From assembly GCA_964030785.1 (NCBI GenBank), contig OZ034968.1, positions 62,827,899 through 62,891,898 of the forward strand: 64,000 bases of DNA, read 5' to 3'. The first letter of the stretch is position 1. Every line of letters starts with the position of its first letter. Under the pieces are notes generated by a model. That model saw only the letters and a program-made list of their open reading frames with translations, was not told the DNA's origin and made no database searches. Below are positions 11,985 through 39,170 of this stretch, piece by piece. Both the position numbers and the translations under genes were made by a program. The DNA comes from Siderastrea siderea. Lineage: Eukaryota; Cnidaria; Anthozoa; Scleractinia; Rhizangiidae.

Positions 11985-12083
11985 TCACGGGTCGCCTGAA
12001 GGAAATAGAGAAGAAGTTGAGGGGCCCTCATCTTCTTCTCCATCCCCTTGGGCCTCTTCTTCCTCTTCGCTTTCTTTCGAGTT
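11985..12083 (-). CDS. possible terminal exon encoding an acidic tail
   Basis: On the minus strand an acceptor (CTATTTCCAG, AG at 12085-12084) is followed by an open frame that ends at TGA 11987-11985. It encodes about 32 residues rich in Glu, Asp and Ser (SKESEEEEEAQGDGEEDEGP). The composition and acceptor suggest a last exon, but I could not join it to an upstream exon with confidence. It could equally be a gene remnant. Confidence 0.2.
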   Translation of the reverse strand, partial: NSKESEEEEEAQGDGEEDEGPSTSSLFPSGDP

Positions 12084-12606
12084 CTGGAAATAGACAAATA
12101 TCTAAAGCATCATGAACTTTATCAAAAGCATCATGAACTGAACCAGCATCTAAAACGCACGAAGAAAGATAAAGTTAAACTAATTTTGGGTCACTGGCAG
12201 CGTACCATAATCAATCCTGAGTAAATTGATCAGTTGACCCTAGCGAGAGATGTAGCTGTCACTGGCTCCTTACATGATGACGCCAACGTCGAAAAGCAAC
12301 GAAAACAACGGCAACAACATGCATGGCCAATGACAATGGTAACGAGAGCAATGTGACTCCATTCGTGACTCCGTGGCTGATGGTGATGACTTAAATGATG
12401 ATTTTCTTGCTGTTATCGATAATGAAGAAGAAGCTGAGAGGCCAACGAGGACGAGTTCAGGGAGATCAATAATCTGGAGGTCGGAAAATGACTTTTTTTC
12501 CGTACTCTTGATTCTTTTTAAAACGTGTGGTTAATCTGAGTAGCGTTTTCTTCTTTTTTTTTTTTGGTGATGTTCCAGTGGGCAAAAATGGTCACCATAA
12601 AGTTCA

Positions 12607-13068
12607 CTACTGAAGGCAATGTGTTGAATGAAAGACAATCCAGTGGTATTTTAGCACCATGCTGTATTTTACGCTATTACTACTATTCCGGGGGGGAATC
12701 ACGATAGGCGAGAGGGGTAGACTACGTGAAAAAAATTTGAAGTCAAATGGGGTGCCATGCAGTTTGCCGATGAAAGTCGGACAAATCTGTGTGTGTGGTG
12801 CATATTTACACTTCGCTTTCAGCAGGCTAGTGTAACGAAAAGACGGGCGAAAGGAGGCCGCTACAGAGTATGATGAGTTGATGAGTGTGCAGTTGGGACA
12901 TTCATTCAAGAGAGTAACGAGCTGGTCGGACATGTACCCATTGAACTTTCCTTCCTCGTTTTTACATTCATACGATCCCGTCAAGGTAATCATGTGGTGG
13001 TTGAAGTCAAAGGAGGCAGAAGGCTTCAACTTGCCGGATGGCCTCCGGTAATTCCAGGGCCTATGCAC
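12607..13068 (-). CDS. orphan open frame, unknown
   Basis: A 153-codon minus-strand frame with several Cys and possible N-glycosylation sites (TLINSSYS, NECPNCT) in an otherwise empty stretch. I recognise no family, signal peptide or membrane segment. It may be an exon of a diverged gene or chance. The acidic candidate exon at 11985-12083 is on the same strand, but no supported junction links them. Confidence 0.2.
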   Translation of the reverse strand: MHRPWNYRRPSGKLKPSASFDFNHHMITLTGSYECKNEEGKFNGYMSDQLVTLLNECPNCTLINSSYSVAASFRPSFRYTSLLKAKCKYAPHTQICPTFIGKLHGTPFDFKFFSRSLPLSPIVIPPRNSSNSVKYSMVLKYHWIVFHSTHCLQ

Positions 13069-13497
13069 TCAGTGTCACATGGATATTTCCCTCGAGGAAA
13101 TGAGAAGGAAACCTGCACGACTTTAAAGGTCTTTAAAGAGCATCTGTACTGCTGTGCTATATTCATTAATAATATACGTACCGTCAAGAGCCATACAAAT
13201 TAATTTGCTCTTCCTTCGGGGGAAGGAACCATGACTTGGACTTCTGAATAAATGCGTCTTTTGTCTCTTTATCCAGCGGTCTTGGTGAAGGCGAACATTT
13301 ACGGTAACCCATCCCAAGCATAGGAGCACACGTTTAAGCCAAACTATGACTGGACTTGCTTTCCTTGCTTGGCAGGAAAAGCTACGGTACTCTTGGGTTC
13401 AGGTTACACCTTGTTACACCACCATAACTTTCGAAAATCAATGGAAAACCGCTTCATTTCTTGTATTCGATTTCGATGATGTAGCAATTAAGCAATT

Positions 13498-13583
13498 GGT
13501 TACGATGATCACCGGGCGAAAGGAGGCGAAAGGAGGCGAAAGGAGGCGAAACTAGCTGGTCACTGGTTACGATGATCACCGGA
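13498..13583. repeat. 10-bp tandem repeat between direct repeats
   Basis: The unit GGCGAAAGGA occurs nearly four times at 13514-13551. It is bracketed by an 18-bp direct repeat (GGTTACGATGATCACCGG) at 13498 and 13565. A single similar motif, GGGCGAAAGGAGG, lies at 12844. Confidence 0.75.
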
Positions 13584-14251
13584 AGGGAGGTAAAAATCTG
13601 TGCGCGACTGCAGCCTACGATTTCCGTAGTATTTTTGTCGACGACGACCGTGCCAGTGGTTTCACGTCGTTGTCAATTAAAAGTACCAGGTTAAAGGTAG
13701 GAATCAACCATGGCGTTGTTATACTGCCATCGACGACTGGGGCTAGCTGCGTCTTCGGAAACGGTTTGACAATTTTAGTTCACCAAGAATTTTACGAATA
13801 CCATCGTGCTAAATCTCTCAAACATCAACGGATTCATCTCAGCACATTGTGAGTGTCATGGTACATACAAATACCAACACGAAAGTGCTGAATCCTAGGA
13901 TAAAACAATACACAGAGTAGTGAACAGTTCGCCTTCTCACTGGTATTGTGAATTACTTTAGATTGAGACTTCCACAAATGTCACTGTTGTCTTGTTGTTA
14001 TTCAGCGGTCTTGATGAACTCGAAAAACTCGAAACTGAACTACGGTATTCACTTTCACAATAAAACTATCCCGGCCATCAAACTCGGTTTAACTGGATGC
14101 GGTGGGCTGGAAACGAGATGCTTTCCTTCCGGGATTGTTGTAATTAGTTTAATCATGGCGTTATCACGTTTTACATTCCTTATTACCAATTCAAATTGGC
14201 TGAAAATAGTCGAGTGGCAATCTTGTTTTCAGTCTTGATGAACGATCGATC

Positions 14252-17200
14252 ATGGTGGTGCGCTGTTCCGTGATACCGTCCCTTCTGTTCGCCTTGTTCG
14301 TTAATGCTGCAGTTGTTTATGTGTGCTGTGAAGGATCCCATTCCTTTGAGCTTCATAGAAAGAGCTTATCCAAAGGTGGATCAAGGTTCCTTTCTCACCG
14401 AACATTGAGGGCTTTGAAATCTAGTGGAGACGAGTTTACTGAGCCAGGATCGAACGGACACGGTACGTAAATAGGCCATGCCGAAGCTCTTGGGGCCGAA
14501 CATTAAAAGGGAGCCTAAGTTTGACCTAGTTTAAGGTGTTAAGATTAAGACTTGGACTCAAAAAACCACAGCTAAGCCTGTCTAAATCAATAAATCAATT
14601 TATTTAGGTGTCAACGGTATTTAGCACAGTTAAGCGTTGAGTGTGATATCGCAGATGACCTTGATTCCAAGAATACAGAATCGAATATATCCCCGCCTAT
14701 ACTCAGTAGACTCATTTTGTGGCGGTAGGTGTTTTTCCCTTGTTAAAAGTTTGTCTTTATTCTTTTACTTTGCCGTTCCATAACACCTCCTTGATTGATG
14801 TGACAACAGTAACAGGAGTGAAATAGATCGTTCATCTAGCTTCAATGATTGTTTTTTTTTATCTTTATAATGTTTTCCAAATATTTTGCAAATGTTGACT
14901 GTTCGAAATATTTTCATATCAATGTGCCTTGTGTCTGGAGATGAAGTATTTAAGTGTGACTCTTCAAATGAAAGCTACTGAGTAGTACTTTGCTGTTTAA
15001 CGTGGTTATACTATTCTATTGAGTCGGAATGAAATCTTAAGTATGACCATTCAAAGTTGAAACTTGGGATTTTTTTGTCCGTTTTTTTTTTTTTTTTTTT
15101 TCACTTTCATCTTGGCACTCTTGATATTAAAAGGCGAAAGATGCTCGAGCCAACATGTACAGTCGCATTATCTGACACTGGAAAACGAAGGCAACATCGA
15201 AAGCTCTATATATAACCTTCAGTGTACTATATCTAGAGAGCTTCAGGAAGCGCTTTTCGACTTCCTCATTCCTGTTTTTCTTGTTCCCCTGTTTTCAAAA
15301 ATATTTTAACTTGGAATCACTCCCAAAAACTGACAACTAATGCTTCAGGATTTAATGGATAACTTAAGATACTCGTAAGAGCTGCTTTTTAAGAAAAAAT
15401 TCGAGTAAATACAACATAAAGTATTATTTTTAGAGAAGAAAGTCACATCTCACGCAGGTAGTTTTCACGCAGGTCTTCTTCATAACGAAGGAATTGGAAA
15501 TGTTAGTTTTGGGTGAAGGAGAAAAACCCTCGAAGCACTACAATCTGCAGCAACCAACTTAAGGTGTTTCGATACAGTTTTTTTGGGACCATACCTAACT
15601 TTTTGAATCGGCTCTTAGACAGTCTTCTCCTTGTCAGATCAAAGTGAAATTTGCAATACTTGTTAGTTTTGGATTGAACTTTAGCGTGGTTTACATTTTG
15701 TGAAAATCGATATTTCCATGACAACGATAAACAAAAATCCTCGAAAACGCTAAAATTGAAATTTTCCGCGATCCAGATTTCACTTTGAAAAGCAAATACC
15801 AACATCTTAAACTGTGGTGTATGGCAAACAAAATATACAAGAACAAAAAAATTCTGTATGTTTGTTTTGAAGTAAATCGCAAAACATTTTTAACCTTAGT
15901 TTGTGCATAGTAATAGTAAATGCACCGAAAAATAATCAATGCTTTGATGAAATGGCTAGAAAATACTTTCAAAATATGTCTTTTACTTACTATTTTACGC
16001 CTAGAAAGTTTTGTTGAAACTGGTGTTCGCGATCTCGAGAACGAATTGTTTTTCTAAGATCATTCGCGTAATGATTTTGTGGTAATTTTTGAATTTTGAG
16101 CGCTTTTGCGAAAATCTTAAGAACGGCTCGATGGATTTTTTTAAAACATTAAACACGCGTGCTTGACCATGTGACCAATTTTAGTATCGAGTCTTATTAA
16201 CATTGATTCACTGGAACACTTTTAGATTTAACGTTAAAGAGGACGTATGAACCGACGGAAAAGCTTGCGTTACAAATTTACAGTTGGCAAGTAAATGCTA
16301 ATATATTCAAAGTAGTGCGTAATTCATTGCTTCGTGATTTTAATTTGGTTTCTTTGTTCTTTGTTGCACTGTAGATTACAACGAAAAGTGAAAATCACGT
16401 AGGAATGCTTTGCGCATTACTTTGAATATATTTTCATTTATTTGCCAACTGTGAATTTGTAACGCAAGCTTTTCCGTCGGTTCATACGTCCTCTTTAACG
16501 TTAAATCTAAAAGTGTTCCAGTGAATCAATGTTAATAAGACTCGATACTAAAATTGGTCACATGGTCAAGCACGCGTGTTTAATGTTTTTAAAAAATCCA
16601 TCGAGCCGTTCTTAAGATTTTCGCAAAAGCGCTCAAATTCAAAAATTACCACAAAATTATTACGCGAATGATCTTAGAAAAACAATTCGTTCTCGAGATC
16701 GCGAACACCAGTTTCAACAAAACTTTCTAGGCGTAAAATAGTAAGTAAAAGACATATTTTGAAAGTATTTTCTAGCCATTTCATCAAAGCATTGATTATT
16801 TTTCGGTGCATTTACTATTACTATGCACAAACTAAGGTTAAAAATGTTTTTGCGATTTACTTCAAAACAAACATACAGAATTTTTTTGTTCTTGTATATT
16901 TTGTTTGCCATACACCACAGTTTAAGATGTTGGTATTTGCTTTTAAAAGTGAAATCTGGATCGCGGAAAATTTCAATTTTAGCGTTTTCGAGGATTTTTG
17001 TTTATCGTTGTCATGGAAATATCGATTTTCACAAAATGTAAACCACGCTAAAGTTCAATCCAAAACTAACAAGTATTGCAAATTTCACTTTGATCTGACA
17101 AGGAGAAGACTGTCTAAGAGCCGATTCAAAAAGTTAGGTATGGTCCCAAAAAAACTGTATCGAAACACCTTAAATTACGCGTGACGCGGGAGAAGTTGAC

Positions 17201-20200
17201 TTGAATTTCCCCAAATACGCCCCTTAAATAAATTGTGACCTAATTTTTCAGCCAAACAGTAAAACAGAACTTACTGTAAAATTCTAGCCGTTTTAACCTG
17301 AAACAGTAAACGTTTGTTCAAGATAATGAAAAGGGGAAATGTATGCCACCTTAAGGAAGAAATAAAAAGAACATTAGCCCGCCCAAGTAAAAATGGTATG
17401 GAGTATTTGGCATCGATATCGGCGCACTCTCAGACTAAAATTCCATCTTTATTTTTCAGCTCTTGAAAACAAGCTTACACCTTTAAACTACGACAACAGA
17501 TTTGCCTATGGTTGCTTGCACGCGATTCCAATCCCAAACACGACTCTTGACAAATTGTTTACACCCGAGCAGGAAAAAACTGTCCTCATGGAAATATTCA
17601 ACCAAACGGATGGTTATAACTGGAAAACCAAAACTCATTGGGGAAATCACTCAGTCCCTCACTGCCTTTGGTATGGAATTACATGTGATCGCACTAATCG
17701 TTACGTCATCAACATCTACTTAGGCGATAACAACTTGATTGGGACCCTTCCAGGAAGCCTGTGGAAGTTACGCAATTTACAAGGACTGTGTGTTGATTAT
17801 AATTTTGGGTTGCAAGGCAGTGTCAGTGATATTCTGTCTGCCAATATGACCAACCTGCTACTTGTTTCACTTTCCTTCAACAAATTATCCGGTCGGATTC
17901 CTGGTGAAATTTTGGTGAAGATGAGGTCTCTGGTAAAAATAAAACTTTGTTGTCAAAAGGGAAAGGGTCTTTCCGGTGAAATTCCAAAGGACATTGGCAA
18001 CTTGACGGAATTGCAAGTGCTCAGTCTCGGGGAGAACAGATTACATGGCTCGATACCAAAAAGCATTAAAAAATTAAAAAAGCTATGGTTTTTGGATCTT
18101 GAGACAGCAGAACATCTAGAAGGCGGCTTTGACAACCTGTTCGGCTTGACATCTCTACAATACATGCACCTTTCTCTTGCTGGACTAAACGGAACACTGC
18201 CTAACGAATTTGGGTTATATTTTCCTGCAATGGTTGAGTGTCTTTTGCCAGGAAACCATTTTACTGGAAACATCCCTTCAACAATAGGCAACATGACAAA
18301 CCTGCAACATTTAAACTTAGCAAGCAATGATTTCTCTGGACAAATTCCGAGAAGCATTGGTTCAATGCCTGTGCTTCAAATTGCTGATTTTAGTGAGAAT
18401 CACTTAACATCACTAGAGAAAGGAATTCTTTTCACGTCGCAGTCGATGGAAGTGCTCAGTCTGGCAAGCAATAAACAACTCAGTGTGAGTTTTGAATTTC
18501 TGTTGGAGGCCCTAGAACCAATAAATGGGTCGCTACGTATTCTTAATGCCAGCGAGTGTCACTTTTACGGCACAATCTCGAACAAGCTGTGGGACTTTCA
18601 CAGCTTGATTTCCGTTGATTTAAGTGGCAACAGATTGTTTGGAGAACTTCCATCGCCCACTGAAAACATGTTGTTTCTTGTGGACCTCGATGTTTCTAAT
18701 AACAACCTTTCAGGCCAAATTCCTCATATTTCGCTACTTTCTCTGAAATTTCTTGACTTGTCAAATAATACTTACATGCAGGAATCAGACGAATGGAGAG
18801 CATTGCCAAAGTACATGACGATTGACTTTACAACTTTAACGCGCAGAAATCCTTCCGATAAGTTCAAATGTCCCAATGCACGTTTCAGCTACAACAATGG
18901 ACTGGTGATCTTAGATCCTAGTTATTATCGTTATCGTCTATGCATTTGTGATATTGGCTATTATGGTTCAGGGAAAACCTGCTTACCTTGTATGGAGGGC
19001 GCAACGTGTAAGGATCAAATGCCTCCTGCACAGTACATGGTCATAAACGTGGGGTATTGGCCATCATCACGTGACCATAACGTGACTCATCTGGTTAAGT
19101 GCTCACAAGTGCTGGGTACAAGTTTACAAGTAAATACATCATGCAACCCAACGGGTACTTGTGACTGTGGTATTGAGTGGTCAATAGAGGGAAATGACAC
19201 AAAGGCGAGACTATCCACCGTTTGTAAGAAGACGTGCCTCTGTCTCAAAGGAAGTAAAGACCGATTTTGTTCACGCTGTGAAAATGGGTATTACAAGCAG
19301 GGCATCCTTTGCTACGCCTGTCCCAAAACAAAGACCAGTGTCTACATCTTAGCTGTACTCGCTGTTTTGACCATGGTGCTACTACTCCTTGCCCTTTCAG
19401 TGTTTTACCAAAAGAAACGTTTTCTGTCAGTTGTATTCGTCTTTGCTCAAATCATTCTCTTAGCAGTTTTAACCATGCTTCGCGTCATTCCTTCCTGGTT
19501 ACTAGAACTCAATGCCATAGCTCTATTTATTGCCTTGGCTGGAAAAAGCACAGGTGCAAGCGGAATGCTAAAGATCAGCGTGTTTTATTTCCAGACCTTG
19601 GATGCTTTGATTTCCAACACAGACGTCTGGCAGAGTGAAGTTCTTGAAACTCAACGCTATATCAGCAGTGTGTTTAACATCCGTTTCTCTGGCTTGAAAT
19701 GTGTGATTCCAAAACTGTTTACACCACTGGGTGAGCTGCTGTCTCTTATCCTTCTGCCAATCATCTGTATCGTGGGTATTTGGTTGTATTACGCTCTCGG
19801 GTATGCTATCCTTAGATTTCGTAATTCGCTTAACAAGCGATTTCGATTAAGAAATAGTTGTTTGCAGCTTTCTATCGTGGCCCTTAACTTCACCTATTTT
19901 CCCATTGTCAAGAAAACTGCTGCCGTCTTGGCACGCTGCGGAGAAGACAACAATTACCGTTATCTCCTAGAAGCTCCATGGCTGGAGTGCGACGGGCGTG
20001 TTTACACCATGTTACAGGCGTTTGGTTGGCTAGCGTTGGTATTGTACGTGATTGGGGTTCCTTTTGGAGTGTTCCTACCTCTTCTGCGAATAAACGTTGC
20101 TAAAAGAGACAAGCTGACCCCACAAGAACGAGAAACTTTAGACAGTTGGCTAGGCTCGATCTATCTGCCATACAAAAAACAATGCCGTTCCTATTTCGAG

Positions 20201-20638
20201 ATATTATTCCTTTTAAGGCGTATGCTTATCGCATTCTCGCTTTCGTTCATCCCGCGGGCCTCATCATTTCAGACTATTGCAGTTTGCTTTGTCCTGCTGG
20301 TCTCTCTTTGCTTCCAGCTACTTGTAAGGCCGTTCCATGACTCCTACGAGCACATCGCGTTGGAAAACACAGCCGAGACCCTGGTGCTTCTCACTCTTCA
20401 TTTCTCTTTCATGAACATCAGATATGCAATTCTGAATCCAGACTCGTCCGCGCCTATCGTCTGGATGGTTATTGTGGTCAACGTAGTTCTCCTATGCAGC
20501 CTAGCTCTTTCAACAATTTTTCATTTAGCAAGGGCTCGTTTGGTACAAATTTTCCAAAACCTCTCTCGTAGGGGGCAATACGAGGAACCTTTGTCAGACC
20601 CTTCGTCACCACTGATCGTGGACGAAAGGAACTCGTAA
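14252..20638 (+). CDS. LRR / Cys-rich / multi-membrane-spanning receptor-like protein
   Basis: Exon 1 is 14252-14462 and exon 2 is 17460-20638. Donor GTACGTAA and acceptor TTATTTTTCAG join in phase (G+CT, Ala), giving about 1,129 residues. Exon 1 gives an N-terminal signal peptide (hydrophobic run at about 8-26). A W...C.W.GI.C cap at about 131-146 precedes roughly 12 leucine-rich repeats (about 150-510). These are of the plant-like form (IGNLTELQVLSLGENRLHGSIP). Then comes a Cys-rich region (about 540-695, GYYG..C.PC and C..CE.GYY motifs like ephrin-receptor/GCC2-type modules) and 8-9 hydrophobic segments (about 697-1093). A short Ser-rich tail ends the protein; there is no kinase domain. 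It should sit in the plasma membrane with the LRRs outside. Such proteins are often named after plant LRR receptor kinases by homology; the ligand and activity are unknown. Exon 1 could instead belong to another transcript. Intron 1 contains a 1.6-kb palindromic transposon. Confidence 0.85.
15563..17169. mobile_element. 1.6-kb palindromic element in the LRR gene intron, TTAA flanks
   Basis: The left arm (15563 to about 16340) and right arm (about 16405-17169) are near-identical inverted copies around a 60-70 base centre. The ends GGTGTTTCGATACAG are bordered by TTAA at 15559-15562 and 17170-17173, as with piggyBac-like target duplication. TTAA could alternatively be part of the inverted repeat. 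The same peptide frame appears in both arms on opposite strands and reflects the repeat, not a gene. Confidence 0.85.
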
Positions 20639-21154
20639 ATTGGTCAAAACGACATCCACACAGGTGTCTAATGATTCATGTAATGCAGAACTACAGTTTC
20701 GTTGGTAACACCATATTGGGACATCTTCCAACTTACCGTTTCTCCCTCCTCGATGCTATTTAAGAATAGGCTGATGTTTGTTGACGTTGGCAGTCTTTGA
20801 TCTGCCGCCTAAATTACTGAAACCTTAATGAAGCTTTATAATGCCATAAATTTAGAGAGGCTGTCATATTTACTAAATATACAAAAAATGAGAGCAAATT
20901 GTTAAAAATTGAAAGAGAGATTCATTTTTGAAAAACCCCAATTTGCCAACTAGTGATAAAAACGTTTGTAAGCCTTAAATGCATCATTTCAAGCCGGTTT
21001 ATATTTTTTTCTCTTTAAAACTTCGTATGTTAACCAAGATTTATATGCTCTTTCGAGTTATGATGTATGTTATATCTGAGAGCTTATCGCATGAATTTCA
21101 ACTTGGCAAGATGTAAACAGTGACGTCGACAGTAATCTCCGTATATTACGTACA
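20639..21154. other. 3' flank of the LRR gene
   Basis: AT-rich sequence after the stop codon, probably 3' UTR followed by intergenic DNA. I see no clear polyadenylation signal and no other gene. Confidence 0.35.
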
Positions 21155-21640
21155 CAGTCGAAGCTCTCGTAAGCGACCACCTCGGGAATTCAGAAAAGTG
21201 GTCGCACCTAGAGCTGGTCGCATACGAGAATGGGCTCTCGTAAGCGATCACATGATGAAACAATAGAGGGTGGTCGCTTACAAGAGCTTTTAGCGTAAAG
21301 TTTGGCATATGTTAATGGTTACTAATAGTTTTGTGGTAATAATATTGAATAGTTTTTTATTGCCTATCACAGAAGAGGTCCACAAAGAACCATTAGCACT
21401 TGTGTTATGTATTACTCTAAATTTGAATAAGAACCGAGTGCAAGTGTTAACTGAGTGGTCGCTTACAAGAACTTAAAAGCAAAGGAAAAATCCTGTTGGT
21501 AAAGTGGTCGCAGTAGCTTACGGGAGCGGTCGCGTACGAGAGCTTTTCATCACAGAGTTTAAGTCAAGCGGGGTTTCACAATGCTGGTCGTAACTAGAGC
21601 TGGTCGCTTACGAGAGTGATCGCAAGGAGAGCTTTGACTC
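21155..21640. mobile_element. MITE with repeated GGTCGCTTACGAGAGCT motif
   Basis: The motif or its complement occurs about ten times in both orientations between 21164 and 21630. The outermost copies (AAGCTCTCGTAAGCGACC on the left, GATCGCAAGGAGAGCTTT on the right) form the ends. No coding sequence. Confidence 0.65.
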
Positions 21641-22356
21641 AAAGTTAAAGTTAACTTAAAAGTATGAAACAAAAAAACACGTATGCACCAAAAGAAGAGT
21701 TTTTTTAGATAAATGAAAGGAAAATGGACTATGTGATTTACTTAAAAGTTATCTATGACATCGATATGTTACTACATCACTGGTTGCGTTTTGTATGCGG
21801 TAGTTTACAACACCACGAGTGAGTGCCAACCACGTGACTCTGCACGTGGCCAATATTCAACTGCAATTAACTGCAATATGTTGTTCATTGCACAAGTGCA
21901 TTCACAACTTAAAAATGAGCCGGAAGTTTTTAGGTCGCCCCAGGCTACCTCTGGTCTTTACCACGTTTGGTTTACCATACAGTTGCGGAGCTACTCGATT
22001 CCCCCACTATCCTGAGCTGAAACCAATCCTTTGGATCACGTTTCGCAGAGCGTGGGAATATCTCAGTTTTTTGCTGTTGGCCATCTCGAACTCCCGTTCT
22101 TTCGAACAATTTTTTCCCTGACGTGTTCGACATTGCAAGTGTTAACTGTACTTTTCATCACAAAGATTCTTGTCTTACACTGATACTTAGTCAGTTATCC
22201 AATTAATACAACCACTTCATTATCGCTGCCACATTTTCAGTTTACCAGAAGAAATGCTGAGTCATTTTTATGACGTTAAGACTCCAATGGCCCCGTAAGG
22301 CGAAGTCCGCCTTGCTATACAACCACTCAATACGAACACACAGTATAAACGCATAT
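21641..22356. other. unassigned intergenic sequence
   Basis: Two overlapping short open frames (21755-22121) lack recognisable motifs. I see nothing supportable. Confidence 0.3.
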
Positions 22357-22483
22357 GTTGTAGTTCAATTTCATCCTTGGTTCAATTTTCATTTTCCTTT
22401 GTTCTTTTTTAGGTTAATATAAGATAAGGAATATGAAACCAAAGAAAATAAAAATTGAACCAAGGATAAAATTGAACTACAAC
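22357..22483. mobile_element. small fold-back MITE
   Basis: GTTGTAGTTCAATT at 22357 is inverted at 22470-22483, and the arms continue inward (CCTTGGTTCAATTTTCATTT against its complement) to a short loop near 22420. Confidence 0.65.
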
Positions 22484-23460
22484 AGATACATCCCTCTTCA
22501 TTTCATGCATATGGAAGTAAGCTGTGGTGTGAAGTGCCTTTTGAGAAAATTCATTAGAAGTAGGCTTGAAGAAGGAACCTCTTCCATTGAAAGTCTACAA
22601 CTGAATTGGCTTAAGATAATTTTTTTTCGATCCGACCGCTCTTATACAGCGATTTTCCAAGGGAAGCAAACCCATCCAAGGCGCGTGTACCTTTAAAGAT
22701 TCTTTCCGATCCGTAAACGTCCCTGGAAAAGCTCTCAAAAATGTTTTCAGCTTTTCTCGAATATTACAAAAATCTCCGCCGTCCCAAAAAGCCCTCCCTC
22801 ACCACGCGCCCACAAGGGGCCCCATAATGCTCTTGGGCGTGTTCTCAGGACTTTAAAAAAGCTTACACCTGAAATAAATAGCGACAGAGGTAGCGGGGGA
22901 AGGGGGGTCTACCGATATATACAGAATATGGCCACCACTACCTTTGCCCTTTGTCATTAACCACCATTGAGGGTATTTAGCCGCAAAACAGAGAGTAGTA
23001 CTTGCCAGAAAACACCTCTTATGGGTAAAAACCAAAGGGTTCTGATTACTTTCGGGGTTTCATTTCGACGAAGACGATTTGCAACAGCCAAGCGCGATAC
23101 GTTTACCCGTTGCATTAATGGCAGTTCCGTATTTTGTTAAGGGAAGAAGTAGCAAGGGCGAGCAAGCGCAATATTGAGTTATGTAAGAGCACGATGGAAT
23201 GCTTTAAGATGCAGTTATCGAGTGCTCTCTAAAATTCCCAAGTGCTTGCCTAAAATATCCAGGGATTACCCACTTTTTCTTGACCCGAAGAATAGCTTAT
23301 GTAGTCACTTTCTTATCTGAAAACCGCGTTAATCAGACAACCCCGTTATCGTCGTTATTATTACATGCAGTATTAAAACGGCTAGATGCTTTTAAAAACA
23401 ACCTTCCACAAAAGGTGCAGAGGCATAGCCTATAAAAAGTCTCCTAAAAATGGCTGAGTT
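22484..23460. other. unassigned intergenic sequence
   Basis: No gene seen. The short frames at 22433-22696 and 22853-23035 have no recognisable motifs. Confidence 0.3.
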
Positions 23461-23717
23461 CCTTATTATTATTATTATTATTATTATTAAATAAATCATT
23501 AGTATTTTTAACCTATTGATTGATTTGTAATGCAGATTATCATTACTATCAACAATAAGAAGAAGAATTAAGAATTAAGAAAAGAATTTTACTTCTTAAA
23601 AATTTTTTTTTAACTAATAATTTGATTGTAATTTCTTAGCATCTTATTCTTATTTGTCCATTGTATTTTTACTATGACTATCAATAAAGATTATTAATTT
23701 TTTTTAAAAAAAAAAAA

Positions 23718-23779
<62 letters not shown>
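23461..23779. repeat. ATT trinucleotide microsatellites
   Basis: (TTA)n at about 23461-23488 and a longer (ATT)n at about 23718-23779, separated by AT-rich sequence with an A-run. They could be retrotransposon tails, but no coding remnant adjoins them. Confidence 0.85.
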
Positions 23780-23781
<2 letters not shown>

Positions 23782-24128
23782 CGCTATTGGTCGTGTTAAC
23801 GGGTTCCACTCTAACTCGATAAAGCACGCGTGACCTAGGGGGCGTGCATCACAGCAGGATATTGAACCTTTCTCACCAATCATAGCGCGCGTATTTCTTT
23901 GATAAAGCTAATTGGGATCAACGACACATCTGTAGATCAAAAAATATATTTTTATGTCTTATAGAGCAAAAACTATTCCATTATTTACAAATAACTATTT
24001 TTTAAATTGTATTAAAGTGATCGGGTTTTTTTCCCTGCACACTTAATAAAAAATTTCGTTTTATCTCTACTTTCTCTCTTTTCTGTCTAAAAATTGAAAA
24101 TGTAGAGCTTTAACCATAACCTGACATT

Positions 24129-39032
<14,904 letters not shown>

Positions 39033-39048
39033 TCTCCACCATTCCCTT

Positions 39049-39061
39049 GTTGCCAAGCAAC
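39049..39061. promoter_or_regulatory. RFX X-box-like motif at the HEATR4 start
   Basis: GTTGCCAAGCAAC is an inverted pair of RFX half-sites, 17 bases upstream of the first ATG (39032). RFX factors drive many ciliary genes in animals from X-boxes close to the start codon. The assignment is by motif and position only. Confidence 0.5.
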
Positions 39062-39170
39062 ACAACTCGTTAAATCGAGGGGAGCCGCGGGCGCAGTTTT
39101 GTTGATTAGTTAAGTCTGTCGTGTATGTTCACATGTATTGTACCGCAACACCGGGCACAACAAAAATTTT

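Noticed and set aside
13498..13583. CRISPR-like array
   Set aside because: Contiguous 10-bp tandem units without spacers, in an animal genome.
15691..17184. Two matching protein frames (minus 15691-15972, plus 16759-17184) as a gene pair
   Set aside because: They are the same sequence read from the two arms of one palindrome, with no domain; repeat product.
17393..20638. LRR receptor kinase
   Set aside because: The LRRs resemble plant kinases, but no kinase motifs exist; the C terminus is polytopic membrane.
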